A DNA stretch of 64,000 nt from NCBI RefSeq assembly GCF_030272615.1, contig NC_081412.1, forward strand, positions 104,644,796 through 104,708,795, given 5' to 3'. This DNA is from Cryptomeria japonica (lineage: Eukaryota > Streptophyta > Pinopsida > Cupressales > Cupressaceae). Position 1 is the first letter of the stretch; the number at the start of each line of letters is the position of its first letter. The position numbers were made by a program, and so were the translations under genes. The notes beneath the pieces were generated by a model, which saw nothing but the letters and a program-made list of their open reading frames with translations, did no database searches and had not been told where the DNA came from. This document shows positions 22,359-34,332 of the stretch, one piece after another.

Positions 22359-22370
22359 TGGTATCAGAGC
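22359..22370 (+). promoter_or_regulatory. Primer-binding site of the two-ORF element
   Basis: TGGTATCAGAGC is a perfect iMet-type site, with the same two-base spacing as the copia element at 5811. Confidence 0.95.
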
Positions 22371-22427
22371 TTCGTCCTCTATTTTCAAAAGCCTAACAAC
22401 TTGAGGAAGATCTTGACACCCATAAAG

Positions 22428-23520
22428 ATGGAGAATTTGATGAAGCAACTTGAAGGAGCTCTTACAGACTATGATGCAAAGAAATTGAAAATATCAAACT
22501 AGAAGATGATTTAAGGGCAACTCAGGATATCATTCAAGCACTTCAAGAAAATTTTACTGTTGCAAGAAATAAGAGAAGAGAACTTTATGAAACATTGCAA
22601 AATGAGAATGATGAAAAGGAATCACTTAATGATATGATAAGCAAGTTTAAACAAGAGAACATGACAACAAAGAATGAGATGTAGGATATGACTATGAGAT
22701 TTTGCAAAGAGATTGAGGATAGGAAGAAGAATGAAGAAGAATTGACCAGAAGACTAAGTGATGCAGCAAATGAGAACACAAGACTTAGCTATGAAAATGA
22801 CATGTTGAAGACAGATCTGATGCATACTCAAAATGACTCAAATGAACTGATGAGACAAAAAGAAGTCTTAGAAAGAGAACTAGAAACTGCAAATCAACAT
22901 AAAGAAAAATTCAAGAAAAGCTCAGAGGAACTTGGCACCTTGCTGAAGAATCAAAAATCTAAGGGTGACACTTCTGGAATTGGCTTTGAAGTTGGTGAAA
23001 GCTTCGATACTACAAATACTTAGGATCACAGCAAACCGGTAAGACAACCTAATGCTTTTAAATTCAATGGAAAATGCTTTAATTGTAATAAGTATGGTCA
23101 TAGAGCATATGGATGTAGATCTAGAAATTATCAGAATATCAACACACCCACTGGTCAATGTTCTAAATGCAACAAAGTTGGTCACAACTCTGAAAATTGC
23201 AGAATGAATGTGAGATGTTATGTTTGTGGACGATTTGGACATTTATCTAATCAATGCATAACACATACTGGCATAGGTTATGGGAAAGCTATTCAGAAGA
23301 ATAATGTAACTTGTTATGCATGTAACAAGATTGGGCATATTGCAAAATTCTGTAGAAGTAAAGGAACACCGGTAGACAACAAAAGTTCTAGCTTGAAAGG
23401 TAAAGAAAAGGTTGAAGAAGTTAAGCAAGAATTCTCAAAACAATGGATTAGAAAAGTTGATCTAAATATTGGGAATACTCCTCCACTGGTAGAACAAACC
23501 AATGCTTCACCAGAAGGATA
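22428..23520 (+). pseudogene. ORF1: coiled-coil protein with four CCHC zinc knuckles
   Basis: The likely start is the ATG at 22428 (MENLMKQLEG). One frameshift near 22480 and stops such as the TAG at 22682 and 23021 break the frame; otherwise it is continuous. The N-terminal ~190 residues are charged and heptad-rich, a probable long coiled coil. Four C-X2-C-X4-H-X4-C knuckles follow: CFNCNKYGHRAYGC, CSKCNKVGHNSENC, CYVCGRFGHLSNQC and CYACNKIGHIAKFC. Knuckles of this type bind RNA in retroelement nucleocapsids, but four in a row with no capsid-like domain before them is unlike ordinary copia gag. The minus-strand element at 38197 has the same layout. Confidence 0.85.
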
Positions 23521-23548
23521 GAGTGATGCTTCACCAGTAGGATAGAGA

Positions 23549-23909
23549 AGTTTATGCATTAAGAGTGCTTATGATATGGTCACAGAAAATGCAAAGATTG
23601 ATATATGTGAATGGTTAAAAGATGAATTAATTGACAACCTTGAAAAGATTAAGAAGGACAAGAAAGGAACTTTCAGGTTTGGAAATCTGTTAGTATGTCT
23701 GATGCTACATATAACAAAACAAGTTCTCGGTATAGGCTACAAAGAACTTGGTTATGATATACCGGTAGGTAAACAGTTAACAAAACTATTCAATAACATG
23801 GGAGAAAACAAGGAAAACAATATTCATGACTTTTTTCAAGCTTTAAAGGCCAAAATGAAGAAAAAAATCAGGTTATCACAAAAGATTGTCGACAAATAAA
23901 AGATGAAAT
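23549..23909 (+). pseudogene. ORF2, 5' part, before the nested insertion
   Basis: The frame reads SAYDMVTENAKIDICEWLKD and continues to KIRLSQKIVDK, ending in a TAA at 23897-23899 shortly before the gypsy-type insertion. It aligns by eye with the middle of ORF2 in the minus-strand element (AAYRMIKEDASFDLC; KMSQRVRISGDIVKKYEDD). The first ~190 residues seen in that copy are missing here, so this copy has lost the ORF2 start. The function is unknown. Confidence 0.75.
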
Positions 23910-25200
23910 TGTAGCATCCTAAAATTGTGACACTTGCAATTTCGACTGCATTTGGGTCTTCACGATGGCAGCGCAACGTTGAACCTGAATGGAGACCCTA
24001 AAACCTGCTTATGACATCAAAAACTGCATTTTTCCGTACCCTGGCCTGATCCCTCCTTGCACCCTGCTGTCCCGGGAGGTGGGACCATGGCGCCCAGCGC
24101 CCTGGTCCTTCTGGACCATGGCGCCCAGCGCCCTGGTCCTTCTGGACTAGGGCGCCCAGCGCCCTGGTCCCCCAGGACCATGGCGCCCAACGCCCTAGTC
24201 CCTGGCCCTATTTTGGGCCCGGTCTCTTGTGGGCATCGGGTCTTTAAGTTTGCAAATTGGAAAATATTATTTCCTGGTCGGCCTAAGGTCGGAAAATCCA
24301 ATCTATCAGCCCTAATTGACAAGTATATAAACTACTTTTCCTCTCCTAGAAAAGGAGGAGGGACAAATGTGTACAAGAGGCGAAAGCGCTAGGCAAACAT
24401 TCAAACATTCAAGCATTCAAGCATTCCTTCAAGCAATTGAGCATTCTAAGTCTCCATTCAAGGCTAAGTGTTGCATTCAAGACAAGGATTCAACCATTGA
24501 AGAGGAGATCACATACAACACACAACATACTACATACATTACACCTTCGCATGTAAGAATACAAACATTCTTACAAAAAGGTATCAGTACTTGTTTACAT
24601 TACAAACATTTACATTTACAGCATTCTCATTTCTTGGTTAATTCCAAAACCGGGGTTTGACCTAAGGGCAAACCCCTCATCCCTAACCCCCCAATCGTCC
24701 TCTCTTTTCTATGTGTAGGTTGCAGGTACGCGGCTGTAATTGAAGATCTGGAATCCTTGTGCAGAGACGAACAGATCCCCCTTCGTTTCGCGGATTTTTC
24801 GGAGGACCGTGTGCACGCCGGGCGCCATCGTCCTGTCAACTTTCGCTCAAATTTGCAGAACAGCACCGTCTTGACATTTTACTGCTAATTCCAGGTCCGC
24901 AGCTTCATCCCATATCCCTATCTCTGTTTATAAGTGAATCTTTCCTACTTTACATGCATTCCTAGTTCAATCTTTCTTTCTACATTCTTTACAAAAGAGG
25001 GTATCCTTGATGTCTTAACCCTTGAAACTCATATAGAATCGAATGTTGCATTGCGTGGGATTGGATCTTGTGGGTTTCAACCCCTCTTTTGAATGTAAAG
25101 TCTCTCCTAAGTGAAAACCATCAACCCTAGTGACTCCCCCTTCTCTCTCCTTGGAGTTGGGGAGGGGAGAACGACTAGGGTTCAATTTTTCTGCTTTACA
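23910..25200 (+). repeat. 5' LTR of the gag-only gypsy-type element
   Basis: It begins TGTAGCATCC and ends GCTTTACA, with a TATA box TATATAAA at 24324-24331. It contains a GC-rich palindromic minisatellite (24082-24203) and one copy of the GGACCGTG hairpin motif (24804-24833). Confidence 0.93.
24082..24203. repeat. GC-rich palindromic minisatellite, 4 units
   Basis: Units of about 31 bp built on GGACCATGGCGCCC and GCGCCCTGGTCC repeat four times. Each unit is itself an inverted repeat (GGACCA/TGGTCC and GGCGC/GCGCC). Confidence 0.9.
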
Positions 25201-25202
25201 TT

Positions 25203-25222
25203 TTGGTGAACCCGATGTGAAC
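25203..25222 (+). promoter_or_regulatory. Candidate primer-binding site of the gypsy-type element
   Basis: TTGGTGAACCCGATGTGAAC directly follows the LTR. It is not the iMet type, and a diverged version stands in the same place after the LTR ending at 62873. I cannot name the tRNA. Confidence 0.6.
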
Positions 25223-26476
25223 ATCCTCATTCTGATTATTCATGGTTAGATCTGAAAATTTTGCTTTCCTAATTACATTTCCATGTTTGATCTTTTGCAA
25301 ATTTTAGAGGCTAATTGCATAAAAACCCTAAAATTTTCTTTTTAGTAATTAAACTTGTGAAATGTTTAATTGTTAATGCTTGTTTTAGATCTACCCTTCT
25401 ATTGCAAATTGTCAATTCATATTTGTGCTTTAATTCTGAAAATTAAGTGGTTAAATGTCAAAACCCTAATTTTTAAGACCTTCTTGATTCAACCTTTGAC
25501 TGATAATTTCACTAATCAAAACACCTCCAAATCGGCTGTAACTTTGGATTCCACAATAAAATCACAATATCTTTCATCCTTGAAAATTTGGAAAAAAGTT
25601 GCGAGGACCGTGTGCACCCCGAGCGCCATCGTCCCCGACATTTTTTCCGAAATTTTGGGAGCTAGATCTTACTGTATTTTTCTGCTAAAATCCAGAATTT
25701 TGGCTAATTTTATCAATTTTAACACCTTCAAAATTAAAGTTAAAGTTGGTCTAGCGATTGCTTGGATTGAGGCTTCTAATCATTCAAAAATTGTTGAAAT
25801 TGAAATTCATATCAAAATTGTGTTTCTTACAGTCCTAAATCTGAAAAGTGTGTTAGCATTCATTCAAAATTTCAGTGTTTTGTTCAAATTTTTACAATTT
25901 GTGACTTTTGAAATTAAGTGTTTAATTGCAACAACTCTGATTTCCACTTTCAAAATCGAATTTTGCATGAAATCGAGTCAACTTTTAAATTTCGAAACTT
26001 GCATTGCTTTCAGCATTCCCTCTAAAATCATAAAATTCAAAATTTCAGTTTCCCCCTCTTTTTCAAAATTCAAATTTTACATTTTTCAACAATCTTGGTA
26101 GGGTTCAATTTTGAGATTGCAACTTTAATTTGGCCTATCTATAGGTCGTAAAATCACTCAATTTTTTCAGATTAGCTTTAAAATCATCATAACTTTCATC
26201 CCTGAAAATTTTGAAAAAAGTTGCAAGGACCGTGTGCACTCCGTTCGCCACGGTCCTGGACATTTTTTCCGAAATTTCAGGAGATTGTCCTAATTGCATT
26301 TAACAACTTAAATCTAGGAGATTGGCTGATTTTATTGAAATTTGCTACCTCTAAAATTCAAAATCTTCTCTCTCTCTCTCTATTGCATGAGTTTTACAAC
26401 AATAAGCCCTACTTACACTATTCCCATTAGACAAAGCCTTAGAATTAAGTCTTTCCAAGGTTTAATTACTGAGGAG
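25223..26476 (+). other. Long leader with repeated hairpin motif
   Basis: This 1.25-kb, AT-rich leader contains two copies of a ~130-bp segment centred on GGACCGTG hairpins at 25605-25634 and 26227-26256. The second is a perfect 8-bp stem with a 14-nt loop. A 243-codon open frame at 25370-26101 runs through the first copy, but its composition is that of an AT-rich leader and I do not call it a gene. Confidence 0.7.
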
Positions 26477-29400
26477 ATGGAACCTAATTTGAATGGCCTT
26501 TTTAACGAGGACATGGGTAATTCCTCTAATCCTCTTAATGATGAAGAAGCTCTCCATGAGGTTTCTGTAGAACAACTTTCAAAATTGGATAACCAATTTG
26601 ATGATTTTCGACAATGGATGTCTCAAGAATACCCCGATAGTCAAGCTCTTTCATTAATTGAGGGTCTAAAACGTATGGTTCAAAGTGATAAGAATGGAAT
26701 TGATATTTTGCGTGGTATTGCACACATTGTGGATTCAAATGTGATGCCTATGAAGAGTTGTGCCGAAACTTTAGGTTATACACAACCTCCTACTCAAGTT
26801 AATCATTCTGTTCCTTTGACAACTTCTATTGCTAGTATACCTACTTTTACATCAAACATAATGACTACTTCAATACAAGACATTCCTCCTATGATCACCA
26901 GTCATGGGGGCAATCCCTCTTCTTCAATCAACCCGCTTCCTTCATTCAATCCAACTTCTTCATTCATTCCTTCAATAAGTGTTCCTATTATATCTCCACA
27001 AATGAACATGAGGCAAGGGGGCAATTCATTTAACCCTTCCATTCCTCCTTGTAGTGTTCCTCCTTTCCAATCATCTCCTATGACTAACTATCATAGTGTC
27101 CCACCACCTTACTCTCTACCTTCTTTCAATAACATAACACCTCCATCACAATCTAACACGTCTAATATGAACTCTTCAACTGAAGCAACCATTAACAATC
27201 TTGCACAAACTGTCTCTTCTTTACAGCAACAAATTGCCTCTATGAATCAATCTAAGTTTAGTGTGCCCACATTTGATGTTGCGAGCCCACTTTCTCTTGA
27301 CATTGTTCGAGCTATCCCCCCTAAACATGTTGAAATTCCGCATTTGGAGCTTTATAATGGTAAGGGTGATCCTCTAACACATGTTAAGACCTTTCAAACA
27401 ATATGTACTGATTTCTCTTATGACCAAAGGTTGCTTGCAAAACTGTTTACTAGAACATTAAGAGATAAAGCCCTACAATGGTATTGCTCGTTGCCTTCCT
27501 ATTCTATTACTTCTTTCGAACAACTTGCAAATGCTTTTATTCAACAATTTCAAAACAATATAAGTCCTAAAGTTACTTTGATTGATTTAATGCATTGTAA
27601 ACAAGGTGTTAAAGAAAAAGTGACTGATTTCATTGGTAGATATAAGCATTTGTATGCTCAAATTTTTTTTCTAGTACCTGACAATGATATTCAAAGAATC
27701 TTTATTTCTAATTTACAAAAAGACATTAGAGAAAAACTTATGTTTTCTGAGTTTACTTCTTTCCAACAGTTGTGTGCAACTCTTCACAATTATCAACTGA
27801 CTGTGAGTCAAATGGAACAAGCAAATCCTATGGCTCCGAGTGATAAGGGTGATAGTAGTCAACAACCATTTGGGAAGTTTAAACCGAACAGAGAGTCCAT
27901 TAAATTCAATGAAAAAATCATCAACAACAATGTGAATGCGGCATCAGGTGTGCCTCCTATTTCTAAGTTTTTCAAGAAAGAAAGAAAGTTCACTCCTTTG
28001 AATGAATCATTGCATAGTATTATGAATAAGTTATTGGAACAAAATGTGCTTACTCTTCCTCCTATAAAGCAAATAGATCCTACAAAGATTAATTCACCCT
28101 ATTTTGATAACAAATCTTTTTGTCAATTTCATCGTCATCCTGGGCATGATACTGAAAAATGTTTTGCTTTAAAGGGTAAAATTCAAGATTTGATTGATAA
28201 TAATACTATTTCTGTTTCTGGAGTGAATGATAAAGGCAACACATCTGTAGCTCCTCCTAACCAAAATCTTAAGATTTTTACTGATCCATTACCTTCTCAT
28301 ACCTCTAATGCGATTGATACTAATGATTCCTCTGTCTCACCTGATGATCTTGTGTCCATGACTTCGAATGTGATTAACTTTGTAGAGCAGCAGAAAATCC
28401 CTAAAGAACCTTCCATCACCTTTGATTCTAGTGAAACTATCAGGGCACCCGATGGTCCTTTATATATAGTTGCAAAAGTCAAGAATACACCTTGCCATGG
28501 AGTGCTTATTGATCCTTCTTGTATGGTTAATATCATTACTGAAGAATTTCTTTTTACTTTGCAATTGAATCAAGTGATCTATGACGAAACAAATGTGGTT
28601 GTGAAATTATTTGATGCATTTTCTTCTCCTGGAATTGGTTCTATTACATTACCTATGGAGGTCCATAATAAATCCCTTGATGTGAACTTTGCTATTATTC
28701 CATCGTCTGAACAATTTCGTGTGAAGCTGGGCTATCCTTGGCTATCTTCCACGAAAGCTATTGCTTCTCCTATTCACAAGTGTTTGAAATTTCCCCATAA
28801 TGGTGAAGTTGTTACTGTCAATCATAGTCTCTTTAAACCAGCTGAAAGAACTTCTAGCTTTCCTATTGATTACTTTTGGCCTAAACAATTCCAATATCTT
28901 CCTCCCCGAAGTGATCATCTTTTCAAATCTTATCAAAAGTGGAAAAAAGATATGATCCTATCTCTAAGTGAACCTAGAACACCCAAACTTGACATTCCTA
29001 TCGTTCTTGAGAAGGAAGTTCTTCCTTTGAAAGATAAAACTAATGTCTTTCCTCAAGAAGATTCCCAACCCATCCCTATGAATGTGACTATGCCTATATC
29101 TAATAAACTTCCTAAAAGTAGACCTATACCTCCTCGTCATGATGGACTTGGTCTCCTTCCTAAACCAAGTATTCCTCCCTTATATGGAGCAGTTCCTCCT
29201 CCTTCCTCTTATGGAGAGAAGAGATCTTCCTCTTCTCCTATTGTTCAACCTAAGAGACCACAACCTAAACACCCAAGTGAAAAGGATGAGAACATTCCTC
29301 CTCCTCAATCTTCTCAACTTCCTACTAAGACTAGATGAAATCGTTCTGCACGTGAACACTGATGAAAGCGTCATCTTAGAGCTCAAGCAGCTGCTTCTCA

Positions 29401-29830
29401 AACTTTGCAATCCCCAAAAACACCTTCAACTAATATTATTCCATTTTCTCCTCAGCTGACGATTGAGCCGAAATCTCTTGAACATAAGATGCATGATGGT
29501 CTTGATCCTGTGCGGGTTAAAGATCCTATTTTTATAAATCTTGATGATGATATAGATGAAAATGTTATTCATGATGAAAATGTTACTCCTGTTCATTCTG
29601 ATAGTGAATATGAATATGTTGATGTTGATAACCATCTATCTAATGAATTTTCTAAAGCACTTATCCTAGCTCCTAGACAAGAACACCGTGGCTTGGGCTA
29701 TGAACATAGCCCTTGTTTGGATCTTGTGATAGCTCCATCTGCTATGTTGGATGTTCCTCCTCTAGCGTGTTTCCTACCTTCCCGAAATATTGATCAGCAA
29801 GATCGGGGGGTAGATGAGATGCTAGACTAG
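26477..29830 (+). pseudogene. Gypsy-type gag with protease-like domain
   Basis: The ATG at 26477 follows GAGGAG and opens 953 codons to a TGA at 29336. The same frame then runs on, past two more TGAs at about 29363, to a TAG at 29828, so the original product was about 1,117 aa. Residues ~60-280 are Pro/Ser-rich. The retrotransposon gag (capsid) domain is at ~285-445 (LELYNGKGDPLTHVKTF, ALQWYCSLP, FIQQFQNN). A Cys/His cluster CQFHRHPGHDTEKC lies near 546. A retropepsin-like fold follows near 675-780 (VLIDPSC, LGYPWLSSTKAI), but the catalytic DSG/DTG is DPS, so protease activity is doubtful. All three TGAs are explained by CGA to TGA. Confidence 0.88.
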
Positions 29831-30569
29831 TTCATCAGCATAGTAGACTCTCTCCTCCTCTCTTTTGTTACTTCTTCTATGTGTTATAATCATTCTTCTA
29901 TTTGTTGTCCTTAGTGTTGTCTACTTGAGGACGATGCAAAACATTGAGATCTCTTTTGGTCTCTCTCATGTTGACTCAAAAGACACATGTGTTCCCTTCT
30001 TCTAGGTGACCTTCCTTGATTGGGGAATGAAGAACAATTATGCATACATACATATGATATACATGAATTATCATACAGTATACTGACCTCGAGGAAAGTG
30101 AAGTCACCTTGTGCTTTGTGTTTTGTGTCTATTATCCTTGGGCTTATCTCACACTTGGGGGCTAAATCCTTGCGATAACATGCTCCTTCTCATTTCTTAT
30201 ATGTATCACTACCTTAAAGCAATCACCCCCGGTGAGTCGTGTGCGATCGCTTTAACGTAGGGGGGCATACATCCCGTTCATATCTTTTCAAGATACTTGA
30301 AAATTTCTTGACAAATTTAGCTTTGCCTTGAAAATTTTTGATATCTTTCTTGCATGACTCATAGTGAGGGAACCTTACTACTGACAGTCATGGTTCTCCC
30401 TCGTGATCTTCCCTTTTACTTTGTTAATCGAAGTCGTAAGGTCCTTAGTCCACTGGGGGCTTGGTGTATCTTGCCCCCTTGACGTGGTGAAAGTTTTTCA
30501 ATGTTGTTTCCTTGTACTTTACCGAAAGTATGAGCGTACGCTTATACTCCAGCTAAAGTGGGGGCTAAA
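29831..30569 (+). other. 3' non-coding region and polypurine tract
   Basis: I see no ORF. It ends in AAAGTGGGGGCTAA just before the LTR, the probable polypurine tract. Confidence 0.7.
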
Positions 30570-31815
30570 TGTAGCATCCTAAAATTGCGACACTTGCAAT
30601 TTCGACTGCATTTGGGTCTTCACAATGGCGGCACAATGTTGAACCTAAATGGAGACCCCGAAACCTGCTTATGACATCAAAAAATGCATTTTTCCGCACC
30701 CTGGCCTGATCCCTCCTTGCACCCTGCTGTCCCGGGAGGTGGGACCATGGCGCCCAGTGCCCTAGTCCTTCTGGACTAGGGCGCCCAGTGCCCTGGTCCC
30801 CCAGGACCATGGCACCCAGTGCCCTAGTCCCTGGCCCTATTTTGGGCCCGGTCTCTTGTGGGCATCGAGTCTTTAAGTTTGCAAATTGGAAAATATTGTT
30901 TCCTGGTCGGCCTAAGGTCGGAAAAATCAGTCTATCAGCCCTAATTGACAAGTATATAAACTACTTTTCCTCTCCTAGAAAAGGAGGAGGGACATATGTG
31001 TACAAAAGGCGAAAGCACTAGGCAAACATTCAAACATTCAAGCATTCAAGCATTCCTTCAAGCAATTGAGCATTCTAAGTCTCCATTCAAGGCTAAGTGT
31101 TGCATTCAAGACAAGGATTCAACCATTGAAGAGGAGATCACATACTACATACATTACACCTTCGCATGTAAGAATACAAACATTCTTACAACAAGGTATC
31201 AGTACTTGTTTACATTACAAACATTTACATTTACAACATTCTCATTTCTTGGTTAATTCCAAAATCGGGGTTTGACCTAAAGGCAAACCCCTCATCCCCA
31301 ACCCCCCAATCATCCTCTCTTTTCTATGTGTAGGTTGCAGGTACGCGGCTGTAATTGAAGATCTGGAATCCTTGTGCAGAGACGAACAGATCCCCCTTCA
31401 TTTTGCCGATTTTTCGGAGGACCGTGTGCACGCCGGGCGCCATTGTCCCATCAACTTTTGCTCAAATTTGCAGAACAGCACCGTCTCGACATTTTACTAC
31501 TAATTCCAGGTCCGCAGCTTCATCCCATATCCCTATCTCAGTTTATAAGCGAATCTTTCCTACTTTACATGCATTCCTAGTTCAATCTTTCTTTCTACAT
31601 TCTTTACAAAAGAGGGTATCCTTGATGTCTTAACCCTTGAAACTCATATAGAATCCAATCTTGCATTGCGTGGGATTGGATCTTGTGGGTTTCAACCCCT
31701 CTTTTGAATGTAAAGTCTCTCCTAAGTGAAAACCATCAACCCTAGTGACTCCCCCTTCTCTCTCCTTGGAGTTGGGGAGGGGAGAATGACTAGGGTTCGA
31801 TTTTTCTGCTTTACA
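30570..31815 (+). repeat. 3' LTR of the gag-only gypsy-type element
   Basis: It matches the 5' LTR but is 45 bp shorter. One 31-bp minisatellite unit (three rather than four, 30742-30833) and about 14 bp near 31145 are missing. Confidence 0.93.
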
Positions 31816-34118
31816 GAAATATGCTTTGTAATCTAGAAGGATGAAATTTGGATGGAAGCAGTCATCCCTAGGATAGTTTGGGTAACCAAGATGGGCTATG
31901 AAATAGATGATCACATAATTGAAACATATGCTAAAGCACTTCTAGAAGCCCCTAGAGAACCTAAGGAAGAAATATTTGGTAGTGCAGAAACTATTGAAAG
32001 CCAAATACAATCAAAGAGAAGAGTGAAAAAGGTTGAGGCAGTTGTAAAGAAAGGTTCCAGACAAGCAAAGGCCATCAAAGAAGATGTGTTGAAGAAAACC
32101 GGTATAACAGAGGATGAGTTAACAGCTCCCCAACCTAAAACTCACCTATCACCGGTAGGTACTTCTTCTAGGAGTGACATGCCTACAACTTTCAAAAGAG
32201 TTGTAAGGAAAAGAGATCCCTCACCAGCAACCACACCCTCACCTAGGAGGACAAGACAAAAACAACAAGTAGTGAGATCTCTGGTAAGAAAGGCTACACC
32301 AAAGAAGAAGAAACTGACACCCAAAAAGAAGAAGAGGACAAACAAAGACTTGGCCCCTCTTGATATACTAGTGAATGAAATTACAGTGGAAGGTAAATTG
32401 AAAAATATAGAAAAAATATATGACACTTTAATAGCTGATGAAAAAGAACAAGTTGAAAATAGTGTTATAGCGCATATGGATATGTATAAGAGGTTTTTGA
32501 TGGAAGTAGTAAATGAAATTCCAGATGAACTATTTAAGAGATTGGAAGCAAGAAGACAAGCAATAATAGGACTGGATAAGAAAATAAAGATTGAAAAGCT
32601 ACTTGCTATTTATCCGGTAAACTCACCCAAAGAAATTGATGACCTAATTGCTCAAGCCAACCGGTTAGTATTTTCTACTGCACACCGGCACATTGCTTTA
32701 ATGGTTGGAAGAATTAATGAGATGACTGAGGAAACAAAAAATGGATGGGATATATTCTTAGTTGAAAAAGAAAAACAAGAAGAATACAGGAACCCCAAAC
32801 CCATAAAAGTTTATCAGAAGGATAGAGACAAGGGTAAAGGTAAAGTTGGTGGACCACCTAGTATCAAGGTTAGAGACAACTTACCCCCACCTCCTTTGAT
32901 TACTCCACCGGTAAAAAACAACAGCTACAGAAGATCAATCGGCAGCTGAGAATATGGATGTAGAGGATGGTAATACCAATCTTGAAGTCTTATATACTGT
33001 GGATGTTGATACTCAAAAGATCAACATAGTGGTAGACAAAGATACAGTTGATAAGACTGACATGGCTAGTGAGCCTCCGGTAGCTGAGCAAACTGAAAAC
33101 ACACAGGAGAAACCGGCAGAAGACAAAGAGAAAAAGGTAGAGACTCAGACTGAGTCAATGCAACAAACAAAGCAAAAGGCTCCAGAATAGGAACAACAAC
33201 AACAGGAACAAGAACATAAGGAAATAGTGCCACTGGCAATTGGAGAAATAGAAAAACCATTGCTTAAAGAAATGCAGACACAAACAGACCTACCAGAGGT
33301 CAATACAAGCTTGGTTATTTCCACCCATACTCAGATTGTTGGTTCATCATCAGGCTTCAAATCAACTAATGTGATTGGGGTACTATTAGATTCAATCAAA
33401 AAGATAACAGACTGCAACTCACAAGCTTACAAGGCAATTGATGATACCATACCAATTTTGAAGGTAATTGCTCCCAACTGTAATATAGACAATAAAGATT
33501 CTTTAGGACAACTTGATACACCGTGTAAATATATCATAGAAAACATTGAGAAAATAAAGGAAGAGTCATTGAAGGATAAAGTAGAAATTGAAAAACAGAA
33601 ATTCTTTGATGAGCAAATAAAGAAGTGTAACAAAGATTTTGACACACATCTACCGGAATTGTGTAATTTATTGAAAGAGTATAAAACTCTGTACAAAGAC
33701 ACCTGTAAGACAAACTTTTTGACTGTAGATATAGACAAGAAGATGAGCAAGGTACAGGATGAGATCAATAAACTTGCAGATAATTTTGTTAACTCACCAG
33801 ATACACTATCAGTTTTTGAGGAAAAGATAACAAATTTTGAAGAAGAATTACTTAAATTGGAAAGAGACAAAGAGAGAATTGTGAATAAGGCAAAGCATCT
33901 GAGATTAAAATTGAGTCCAAGATTGGACTATCTAGCATCACTGCAGAAGGAAGTATCTGCGACACTAAAACAGGGACAGAAAACACTGACAAAGCATTTG
34001 CAGCATCTCATCAGTATAGTGAAGAGAACAAAGATAGCAATAAAGGATAGCAAGAAGTTTATGGACAATATAAACTTGATTTTGGGAGATCTTTTTCAAA
34101 TTGTAACAACCTAGTTAC
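31816..34118 (+). pseudogene. ORF2, 3' part, after the nested insertion
   Basis: Reading resumes just after the duplication; a TAG at 31834 interrupts it where the other family copy has Gln. It continues MEAVIPRIVWVTKMGYE, aligned with MEAVEPRMEEVEPMGYE of the minus-strand copy. A Lys-rich basic stretch (~32260-32345) is followed by a helical region to 32949. A frameshift near 32915, in an A-run, leads to an acidic Gln/Glu-rich linker with a TAG at 33188. The C-terminal ~295 residues (33227-34114) are heptad-rich and probably form coiled coils. There is no enzymatic motif. ORF2 may be a structural or host-derived protein; its role is unknown. Confidence 0.75.
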
Positions 34119-34332
34119 AAGGTTGAAACTACAAACTCTATTGACATCTTGAAAACCTTTGTCATTGATGCCAAAGGGGGAGTAGTGGGATGAGAAAATT
34201 CAATATCACAGGAATCATATGCTCAGGGGGAGCATACACATTTTTGGTAACATTTTTTGGACTTCACATTTTTTGATACATTTTTTTTTTAAATTTCTCA
34301 TGAATGTTGCCATCAATGCCAAAGGGGGAGAT
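34119..34332 (+). promoter_or_regulatory. 3' non-coding region with purine tracts
   Basis: Three G-rich tracts occur (near 34175, 34215 and 34319-34331). The last, CAAAGGGGGAGA, abuts the LTR. Confidence 0.8.

Larger units (their letters stand above)
23910..31815 (+). mobile_element. Gag/protease-only gypsy-type element, 7.9 kb (TR-GAG-like)
   Basis: LTRs of 1291 bp (23910-25200) and 1246 bp (30570-31815) are bounded by a perfect GAAAT duplication (23905-23909 and 31816-31820). The internal region has a 1.28-kb leader and one long gag plus protease-like frame. It has no RT, RNase H or integrase. The gag and protease region resembles the Tat/Ogre side of Ty3/gypsy. It landed inside ORF2 of the two-ORF element, and is therefore the youngest layer of this nest. 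The LTRs are very similar. Confidence 0.93.

Noticed and set aside
24017-24392. ORFs across the GC-rich LTR minisatellite on both strands
   Set aside because: The repeats are palindromic, so both strands stay open by composition; they lie inside an LTR.
25370-26101. 243-codon ORF in the gypsy-type leader
   Set aside because: Its composition follows the AT-rich leader, it crosses the hairpin repeat, and the repeat's second copy is not open in the same way.
31852-34114. Host gene with coiled-coil domains
   Set aside because: It continues in register from the ORF2 fragment on the other side of the gypsy-type insertion and lies between matched LTRs, so it belongs to the transposon.
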